Shown piece after piece: positions 58,024-64,000 of a stretch of 64,000 nucleotides of DNA; within the stretch, counting starts at the first letter, position 1, and every line of letters begins with the position of its first letter. The position numbers and the translations under genes are program-made. This DNA is from JAEZHK01 sp040768845 (GTDB taxonomy: Bacteria > Bacillota > Clostridia > Christensenellales > Aristaeellaceae), in the NCBI GenBank assembly GCA_040768845.1, contig JAXGME010000008.1, positions 191,973 to 255,972 on the forward strand, written 5' to 3'. Below the pieces are notes generated by a model that saw nothing but the letters and a program-made list of their open reading frames with translations, made no database searches and had not been told where the DNA came from.

Positions 58024-58051
58024 CGGCGCGCCTCCTCCGTATGCGAAATGG

Positions 58052-58228
58052 TTCGCGGACTACTAGTAGTCCACGAAGTCTAAGAACCGATGATAGGGCG
58101 CAGAGATTTTTCTGCCCGGCACGGAGCCGGAGCGCAGGCGTAGCAGCGCTACGTCAAGCGGAGCGCGACACAGCCGGACAGGAAAAGATCCAGCCATAGC
58201 GCGGAAATTAGGCTTCGCGGACGACTAG
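58052..58228. repeat. MITE-like palindromic insertion bounded by near-identical direct repeats
   Basis: TTCGCGGACTACTAG (58052-58066) and TTCGCGGACGACTAG (58214-58228) flank about 147 bp. Inside are long complementary arms (GATTTTTCTGCCCGGC at 58105-58120 against GCCGGACAGGAAAAGATC at 58173-58190) and a central CGTAG/CTACG stem. The left boundary holds a 16-bp palindrome GGACTACTAGTAGTCC (58057-58072). No frame of note. The right repeat includes the stop codon of the next gene. Confidence 0.6.
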
Positions 58229-59973
58229 GCGTTTTGGGCGGCCTGCATCAGATCCAGAAACGCGCCCGCGACGGCGGGATCAAACTGGGTGCCGGCGTTT
58301 TTGCGGATCTCCGTCAGCGCGGCCGCGAGCGGCATTGCGGGGCGGTAGGCGCGGTCCTGGGTCATGGCGTCAAAGGCGTCCACCACCGACAGCACCCGCG
58401 CCAGCAGCGGAATGGCCGTACCGGCAAGGCCCCGGGGGTAGCCCGCGCCATCCCACCGTTCGTGGTGGGACAGGATGTGCTCCGCGATGTGCATCAATTC
58501 CGGCGACGCCATCGCGATCCGGTAGCCCACCTCGGGATGCTTTCGGATCTCCCGCCAGTCGGCCTCGGTCAGCGGCGTGTTCTTGGTGAGGATGTTCTTG
58601 TCCACCGAGATCTTGCCGATGTCGTGCAGCGTGCTGAGAAGCTCCAGCGCCACCAGGCTTTCGTCGGGCAGCTTCAGCGCGCGGCCCAGCCTCGCGGAGA
58701 GGGCCGCCAGCCGCTCGGCGTGGGCCTCGGTTTCGTCGCTCTTTTCCAGCATGGTCTTTTTGATGGAGGACAAAATCGAGCTGTGCAGGCTGCGGCTTTC
58801 GAAGATCTTGCGGCGGTACATGGCGTCCTCGGCGGCCTTGCGCACCCGATCGATGGGGTCCTCCGGGGCGTGCTTGGTGGCCCAGCCCAGCGACAGGCTG
58901 GCAAAGCGCAGCTCGTTCAGCGCGGCGGCGCGCGCCTGGCTGGCGACGCGGACTGCCTCGGCAAAGGCCTGGGCGTCGGCCTCGTCCGAATTGGGCATGA
59001 GCACGGTAAATTCGTCGCCGCCGGTGCGCGCCACCACGTCGCCCTCGCGCCGGCAGGCTCTGAGGATATTTGCGGCGGCGGCGATCACCTGGTCGCCCCG
59101 GGCGTGGCCCATCGAATCGTTGATCAGCTTCAGCCCGTTGATGTCGCCCATGACCACCGTCAGCGGCAGGTGCTCCGGCTGGTCCAGCGTCCAGATTGCC
59201 TCGACCATGTGGACGCGGTTGAAAAGGCCCGTAAGGGCATCGTGGGTGCTGATGTAGAGGATGCGCTCCTCCTCCAGGCGGCGCTCCGTCACGTCGCGGC
59301 TGACGCCAATCAGCCCGGCGACGCGGCCCTCGGCGTCCCGGAAGGGCGTCTTGACGGTTTCCAGGTAGCGCACGGTCCCGCCCCGCCGCACGACTTCCTC
59401 GTAGCGCGCCATCTCCCCCCGCTCCAGGCACGCCTCGTCGCCCCGGCCGAACAGCTCCGCTTCGGCGGCGGGGAGCAGTTCTCCGTCCCGCCTTCCGGCG
59501 GCGGCGTCCTGGGGCAGGCCCAGAAAATCGTGAAAGGCCCTGTTCCCGCCCAGGTAGCGCCGCGCGCCGTCCTTGTAGAAGATCAGGTCCGGAATGGCGT
59601 TCATCAGCCCCTCCAGCAGCGCCTGCCGGTTGTGGTTGTCCTCGGAGATGCCCCTGTACATCTCGCTGGACGCCTCCAGCGCCCGGTTCATCCTGAGGAT
59701 CGTCTCCCGGGACTCGAGGATGGATTTGAGCGTGGCGCGCACCAGAAAGAAGATCAGCGCCGCGGAGGCGGCCACGAAAAAGAGCCCCTTGACCACGCTG
59801 ATCTGGAAGACGCCCCGGCCCGCCACGGCCTCCCAGGCGAAGGTGTCGGACAGCACGATCCACGCGCCGCCCGCCGCCAGGTACAAAAGCGCCACCCGTG
59901 CGGGCCCGCCCCGGATGCCGATCAGCCACCGGGCCGCCCGCCCGGTCCTCCCGGAATTGCCGCGCCTTGCCAT
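58225..59973 (-). CDS. Membrane PAS-GGDEF-HD-GYP cyclic-di-GMP signalling protein
   Basis: 582 residues, ATG 59973 behind AGGAGGG. Two N-terminal membrane helices (ALLYLAAGGAWIVLSDTF, VVKGLFFVAASAALIFFLV), PAS (~110-225), GGDEF (~235-395) with an intact active loop RTGGDEFTVLMP and inhibitory site REGD five residues before it, and HD-GYP (~400-580) with LHDIGKISVDKNIL and SHHERWDGAGYPRGLAG. It could both make and break cyclic-di-GMP. Follows the larger paralogue. Confidence 0.9.
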   Translation of the reverse strand: MARRGNSGRTGRAARWLIGIRGGPARVALLYLAAGGAWIVLSDTFAWEAVAGRGVFQISVVKGLFFVAASAALIFFLVRATLKSILESRETILRMNRALEASSEMYRGISEDNHNRQALLEGLMNAIPDLIFYKDGARRYLGGNRAFHDFLGLPQDAAAGRRDGELLPAAEAELFGRGDEACLERGEMARYEEVVRRGGTVRYLETVKTPFRDAEGRVAGLIGVSRDVTERRLEEERILYISTHDALTGLFNRVHMVEAIWTLDQPEHLPLTVVMGDINGLKLINDSMGHARGDQVIAAAANILRACRREGDVVARTGGDEFTVLMPNSDEADAQAFAEAVRVASQARAAALNELRFASLSLGWATKHAPEDPIDRVRKAAEDAMYRRKIFESRSLHSSILSSIKKTMLEKSDETEAHAERLAALSARLGRALKLPDESLVALELLSTLHDIGKISVDKNILTKNTPLTEADWREIRKHPEVGYRIAMASPELMHIAEHILSHHERWDGAGYPRGLAGTAIPLLARVLSVVDAFDAMTQDRAYRPAMPLAAALTEIRKNAGTQFDPAVAGAFLDLMQAAQNA

Positions 59974-60055
59974 GTCCCCACCCTCCTTTTGCGTCCGGGC
60001 GCCCGGACCGGTCTGGATGCGGAACACCCCCGGCGGAGCGCGCCGGGGGCATCGT

Positions 60056-62578
60056 CTATCCCTGGACCAACCGGATGAACCGCGCCGCCAGATCGGGATC
60101 AAACTGGCTGCCCGCGCCGCGCCGGATCTCCTCCAGCGCGTCGTCGCTGGTCATGGCCCGGCGGTACACCCTGTCCTCGGTCATCGCGTCATAGGCGTCC
60201 ACGATGGCCAGCAGCCTGGACAGCAGCGGAATCTGGTCCCCGGCGAGGCCCCTCGGATAGCCGAGGCCGTCCCACTGCTCGTGGTGGGACAGGATGTAGT
60301 CCGCCACGTGGGACAGCTCCGACGCCGAGGCGGCGATCCGGTAGCCGATTTCGGAGTGCTTTTTCATCTGTTCCCATTCCTCGTCATTGAGCCTGCCGGG
60401 CTTGTTGAGGATGCGGTCGTCCACGCCCACCTTGCCGATGTCGTGCAGCATGGCGTACAGCGCCAGCTCGTCCATCTCCTTTTGCTCCAGCCCCAGCGCC
60501 TCGCCCATCCTGCGGGAGAGGCTCACCAGCCGCTCGCCGTGGGCCTCGGTTTCGCGGCTTCGGGCCAGCATGGTGGCCATCACCGACGACAGGATGGAGT
60601 TGTGCGGGCTGCGGCTCTCCAGCAGCTTGTGGTAGTGCATGTTCTCCTGGGCGGACTGGACCGTCTGAACGAAGCCAATGTCCATGCTCATCCGCGTGCT
60701 CACGCCCACGGAGAGGCTCATCTCGTAATCGGGATGGGGGAGGTTTTCGTTGAAGGCGCTCACGGCCCGGTTGATGCGCCGGCTGATGGCCTCGGCCTCC
60801 GGGGCGGGGGTGCGGGGCATGATCAGCGTGAACTCGTCGCCGCCGGAGCGGATCAGGATGTCGCCGGGGCGGGCGCACTGCGTGAGCAGCTGCGCGGTCT
60901 GCGTGATCAGCCGGTCGCCCTCCGAAAGGCCGAACACGTCGTTGACCAGGTGCAGCCCGTCGATGTCGCACACCGCCACCGAAAGCGGAAGGTATTTCGG
61001 GTCGTCCCGCTCCCTGCGGATGCGCTCGTAGAAGCGCCGGTTGTACAGGCCGGTCATCGGGTCGTGCTCGCTGACGTACTGAAGGCGCGACTCGTTTTCC
61101 TTCTGGCTGGAGATGTCGATGACGATGCCCTCCAGCGCCTCGACCGTCCCGTCCTCCCGGTAGATGCCCTGGCCCAGCTCCAGCACCCACCTGCGCTCGC
61201 CGTTCCGGGTGATGATCTCGTATTCGTGGCGGAAGCTCTCCCGCAGCGACAGCACGCGCTGCCATTCGTCCCACTGGATGGTGTGGTATTCCGGGGCGAT
61301 CAGGTCGTTGAAGCTGATGTCCCGGTTGCCCAGGAAGGCCTCCGGCGGATAGCCGGTCAGCGTCTGACAGCCTTCGGATACGAACTCCATCGTCCACACC
61401 CGGTCGGGCCGGCAGCGGTAGGCCAGCCCCGGCAGGTGGGACAGCAGCACGGCCTTGGACCGCTCGCTCTCGCTGAGCGCGTCCTCCGCCTGCTTGCGGG
61501 CGGTGATGTCCTCGATCAGCGCCACCGCGTAGCTCCCGGCCCCCGGCGCATCCACCCGCACGGCCTTGGCGTTGACCCACACGTCGATGCCGTCCGGCCG
61601 CGTGTAGCGCTTGACAAAGGCGAAGCGGTCGATTTCGCCGCGCTTCAGCCGTTCGTGGAGCTGGCGGGAGATGTCCACGTCCTCCGGGTGGGTGATGTCC
61701 CTCCAGCCCAGGGCGTTCAGCTCTTCCTCCGAGCGGTCGACGATCCGGCGGAACATCCGGTTGAACCGGCTGCCGGAGAAGGCTTCCCCCAGCCCCTCGA
61801 CGCCCGGCGCGCTGATGATGATGCCCATGGGCGCCTGGTCGATCACGGTGCGGAACAGCGCCTCGTCTAAGGCCAGCCTGCGGCTGAGCCGCGCCAGGCG
61901 TCCCCGCTCCAGCAGCATCCAGCACAGCGCGATCCCCAAAAGCACCACGCTGCCGACGATGATGAAGTCGGGCCGCATCCGTTCCATCAGGCCCGCGCGC
62001 CACTGGTCCGCCGGATAGTCCATGCCCAGCACCGCCAGGATTTCGCCGTCCTCGCCCAGCACCGGGGTCAGCGCGCTGACCCAAGTGCCCCAGCGGTCGG
62101 TCTGGGCGCCGTCCACGATGGTCTCGCGCTGGGCGAACGCCCGCCGGACGCCGTCCGTCGAGGTTACATATTCCTGTCCGTATGGGGAATAATCTTCGGA
62201 GTCTTCCGGCTCCGAATCCATGAATATGTAATATTTCCCATCCTGTTCAAAGAAAAGATATATGAAGCGGACCTGCGGGTTTTCTTCGCGAAACTGCATC
62301 AGCGTGCGCCGAAGCGCCTGATACGCCGGCTCCTCCGTGTTGACCAGACCGTTCCAGACCTGGCCCTTGATCTGCCGGTCCAGCAGGAGTTCGGCCATTT
62401 CCACCATTTGGACGGCATCATCCATGGCGTATCGCTCATAACGGAGGTAAGAATAGTGAAGGTATACCGCACCCAGCAGCGCCGCAATCAGCGCAGCGGG
62501 TACGAGAAGGCGCAAGCGGCGCGCCAGCAGCCCCTGTTCTTCCAGGACCTTTGTCGTTGCATCGGACGCCTGGCTCAT
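60056..62578 (-). CDS. Membrane sensor with two PAS, GGDEF and HD-GYP domains
   Basis: 840 residues. Helix 1 (RLRLLVPAALIAALLGAVYL), a ~180-residue extracellular domain with CHASE/Cache-like FIYLFFEQDGKYYIFMDSEP, helix 2 (DFIIVGSVVLLGIALCWMLL), PAS (~240-350), PAS (~375-490), GGDEF (~500-650) with RSGGDEFTLIMP and I-site RPGD, and HD-GYP (~660-840) with LHDIGKVGVDDRIL and SHHEQWDGLGYPRGLAG. Enzyme sites are all intact. It probably responds to an external ligand. 82 bp separate it from its shorter paralogue downstream. Confidence 0.9.
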   Translation of the reverse strand: MSQASDATTKVLEEQGLLARRLRLLVPAALIAALLGAVYLHYSYLRYERYAMDDAVQMVEMAELLLDRQIKGQVWNGLVNTEEPAYQALRRTLMQFREENPQVRFIYLFFEQDGKYYIFMDSEPEDSEDYSPYGQEYVTSTDGVRRAFAQRETIVDGAQTDRWGTWVSALTPVLGEDGEILAVLGMDYPADQWRAGLMERMRPDFIIVGSVVLLGIALCWMLLERGRLARLSRRLALDEALFRTVIDQAPMGIIISAPGVEGLGEAFSGSRFNRMFRRIVDRSEEELNALGWRDITHPEDVDISRQLHERLKRGEIDRFAFVKRYTRPDGIDVWVNAKAVRVDAPGAGSYAVALIEDITARKQAEDALSESERSKAVLLSHLPGLAYRCRPDRVWTMEFVSEGCQTLTGYPPEAFLGNRDISFNDLIAPEYHTIQWDEWQRVLSLRESFRHEYEIITRNGERRWVLELGQGIYREDGTVEALEGIVIDISSQKENESRLQYVSEHDPMTGLYNRRFYERIRRERDDPKYLPLSVAVCDIDGLHLVNDVFGLSEGDRLITQTAQLLTQCARPGDILIRSGGDEFTLIMPRTPAPEAEAISRRINRAVSAFNENLPHPDYEMSLSVGVSTRMSMDIGFVQTVQSAQENMHYHKLLESRSPHNSILSSVMATMLARSRETEAHGERLVSLSRRMGEALGLEQKEMDELALYAMLHDIGKVGVDDRILNKPGRLNDEEWEQMKKHSEIGYRIAASASELSHVADYILSHHEQWDGLGYPRGLAGDQIPLLSRLLAIVDAYDAMTEDRVYRRAMTSDDALEEIRRGAGSQFDPDLAARFIRLVQG

Positions 62579-62798
62579 TCCTATCCCTCATCTGCGGGCC
62601 GGCCGTCCAGAGCCTTGTGCGCGGCCGCACAACTCCGGCACAAATTGCCTTACTCCAGTAATTACCCGAAAGGTACCTTCTGTAACGTGCACACCTTTCT
62701 ATTTTCATAATAGTGGAAGTCGCCGCGCCTGTCAACCCCGAATCTGCGCGCGCGCCGTTTCCGCCGCAAAAAAACCGTCAAAGCGCGGAGAATCCCCC

Positions 62799-62845
62799 TT
62801 GACAAATATCACAGGTGCCTGTATAATCAAAAGCACAGGTGCCTG
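62799..62845 (+). promoter_or_regulatory. MarR gene promoter with two operator copies
   Basis: TTGACA-N17-TATAAT (62799-62827). The 12-bp sequence CACAGGTGCCTG occurs at 62810-62821, in the spacer, and again at 62834-62845 over the start region. Each copy has the near-palindromic core CAGG-TG-CCTG. They start 24 bp apart. Confidence 0.85.
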
Positions 62846-62879
62846 ATTTATTGGGTGCCGCGAAAAGGAGTGTGGTCCC

Positions 62880-63521
62880 ATGTACGATACAAACGAAGCC
62901 TCGATGCTGATGGAAAAGCTGATGCGTCTGCAAATGCTCCAGCACCGCCGGCAGATGGCGAAGATGCGCGCCTTCGGGCCCTTCGGCAGCCCGCTGCGGG
63001 GCCAGGGGCGGGTGCTGTCCATCCTGAAGATGCAGCCCACCATCAGCCAGAAGCAGCTTTCCTACCTGCTGGACATGCGCCAGCAGTCGCTGAGCGAGCT
63101 CCTGGCCAAGCTGGAACGCAACGGGCTGATCGAGCGCGCGCCGTCGGAGGACGACCGCCGCGCGGCGGTGGTTTCGCTGACGGACAAGGGCCGGGAGGCG
63201 TCGGAGGCGTCGGAGGCGTCGGAGGAGGGCGAATCCCTCTTCGACTGCCTGAGCGCGGAAGAGCGCGCCGCCTTGTCCGACATGCTGGACCGGTTGATCA
63301 CCGCGCTGGAGGCCGACGGGGACGCGGCGCCGGATTTCTGCCGCCGTCCCTTTGGGCCGACGCATCCCCACGGCTTCGGCCCCGGCCGAATGGGCCCGGA
63401 AGGCGCCTTTGGCAGCCATAACCACGGCCGCTTTGACGGGGACCCCCGCCGCCGCGGGTGCCATGGGGCGCCCCGGGGGCCGCACCGGGGCGCCGGGACG
63501 GATGCGCCCGAAGGCGACTGA
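62880..63521 (+). CDS. MarR-family transcriptional regulator with Gly/Pro/His-rich tail
   Basis: 213 residues. Winged-helix core: GQGRVLSILKMQPTISQKQL, SYLLDMRQQSLSELLAKLER, NGLIERAPSEDDRRAAVVSL. A triplicated SEA repeat (REASEASEASEEG) lies in the middle. The last ~65 residues are rich in Gly, Pro, Arg and His (HPHGFGPGRMGPEGAF), unusual for MarR and possibly metal- or nucleic-acid-binding. Two identical operator copies at its promoter argue for autorepression. AAAAGGAG upstream. Confidence 0.85.
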   Translation: MYDTNEASMLMEKLMRLQMLQHRRQMAKMRAFGPFGSPLRGQGRVLSILKMQPTISQKQLSYLLDMRQQSLSELLAKLERNGLIERAPSEDDRRAAVVSLTDKGREASEASEASEEGESLFDCLSAEERAALSDMLDRLITALEADGDAAPDFCRRPFGPTHPHGFGPGRMGPEGAFGSHNHGRFDGDPRRRGCHGAPRGPHRGAGTDAPEGD

Positions 63522-63552
63522 CCTCCGCCCGCCCGGATTTTATCCCAGAGAG

Positions 63553-63578
63553 AACGCCGCCCCGAAAAGGGCGGCGTT
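63553..63578. terminator. Terminator between convergent genes
   Basis: AACGCCGCCC-CGAAAA-GGGCGGCGTT, a perfect 10-bp stem, between the MarR gene and the facing surface-protein gene. Confidence 0.7.
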
Positions 63579-63589
63579 CCGCATTCAGG

Positions 63590-64000
63590 TTATGGCGCGA
63601 TGGGCGCGTCGGGGCTGTTCAGCGCGGCAATGGTGGCATTGTCCAGCACCCCGGTGGGCGCAACATCCGGGAAGAGGCCGGTTTCCGCGGCGGCGGTCTG
63701 GAAGGCCAGGATTGCATCCGCCGCGGCGGTGCCTTCGGGCATCCAGCCCAGGCTGGCCAGCTTCTGCATCGCCTGATCGGCGGGGCTCGGGGTTTCTTCC
63801 GGCTCCGGCGTGGGCGTGGGCTCCGGCGTCGGCGTCGGCGTGGGTTCCGGCGTCGGTGTGGGCGTCGGCTCCGGGGTCGGCGTGGGCGTGGGTTCCGGGG
63901 TCGGCGTGGGCGTGGGTTCCGGGGTCGGCGTGGGCGTCGGTTCCGGGGTCGGCGTGGGCGTCGGTTCCGGGGTCGGCGTGGGCGTCGGCTCCGGGGTCGG
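63590..64000 (-). CDS. Pro-Thr-Glu repeat protein with C-terminal peptidoglycan-binding domain, 5' part off the window
   Basis: The 136 visible residues are the C-terminal end. The upstream ~70 residues are a tandem repeat of P-T-P-E-P-T-P-T units, typical of extended cell-wall linkers. The last ~60 residues form a PG_binding_1-like module (MQKLASLGWMPEGTAAADAI, LAFQTAAAETGLFPD, TGVLDNATIAALNSPDAP). A secreted wall-associated protein or hydrolase is likely. The catalytic part, if any, lies outside. Confidence 0.7.
   Translation of the reverse strand, partial: PTPEPTPTPTPEPTPTPTPEPTPTPTPEPTPTPTPEPTPTPTPEPTPTPTPEPTPTPTPEPTPTPEPEETPSPADQAMQKLASLGWMPEGTAAADAILAFQTAAAETGLFPDVAPTGVLDNATIAALNSPDAPIAP

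Overview
The window looks like a chromosome segment of a high-GC, spore-forming Firmicute (Clostridia-like). Supporting signs are a gerA-type germinant receptor operon, a perfect Firmicutes LexA/SOS box, YesM/YesN-type and AraC-type signalling, many GTG/TTG starts with strong GGAGG sites, and several GGDEF/HD-GYP proteins. The species cannot be named from the sequence.

Positions 1-31944 are the right part of a rearranged prophage of the PBSX/XkdP-U contractile-tail type. Its right end is an attR made of the 3' half of a CAU-anticodon tRNA (31900-31944) followed by that tRNA's terminator. The left end and the integrase lie outside the window. From left to right the prophage holds: tail fibre and lysis genes (+); a terminase start fused in frame to the end of a tape-measure gene; XkdP; a cut XkdQ joined to the back half of a class II ribonucleotide reductase; an AT-rich AlwI-type restriction-modification cassette; holin/XhlA/XkdU/XkdT/XkdS genes on the opposite strand, cut by an IS110 element; a regulatory region; an IS256 element with target duplication; and a replication region (dNMP kinase, helicase loader, DnaB-like helicase, DNA methyltransferase, TOPRIM primase) carrying a Kiwa-like anti-phage gene pair.

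Three regulatory layers in the prophage fit together. (1) A sigma-like gene (16870-17493) has a perfect SOS box between its -35 and -10. (2) Six copies of one bipartite motif, GTCACA-N16/17-GTATTTAACCC, stand ahead of prophage transcription units on both strands and look like promoters for a phage-specific sigma factor (or operators of a phage repressor). (3) A ribbon-helix-helix repressor gene with a palindrome across its own promoter precedes an antirepressor gene. Between the two, on the other strand, sits a promoter plus intrinsic terminator predicted to make an RNA of about 72 nt. This is the layout of the arc-sar-ant module of phage P22.

Positions 31945-64000 are host chromosome. A DeoR-type regulator, a short-chain dehydrogenase and deoxyribose-phosphate aldolase (32.0-34.6 kb) are followed by a 270 bp array of hairpins. 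Then come a ribulokinase-like kinase, a 2-hydroxyacid dehydrogenase and a TIM-barrel isomerase (minus), divergent from a zinc alcohol dehydrogenase and an RbsACB-type ABC transporter (plus). Together these look like one uptake and catabolic locus for an unidentified sugar or polyol. Next are a secreted tandem alpha/beta-hydrolase esterase, a three-component sensor (periplasmic-binding protein, YesM-like kinase, YesN-like regulator), a 2H phosphoesterase, superoxide dismutase, the gerA-C-(small)-B operon, a DUF1275 membrane protein, two GGDEF/HD-GYP proteins, an autoregulated MarR regulator and the 3' part of a Pro-Thr-rich surface protein.
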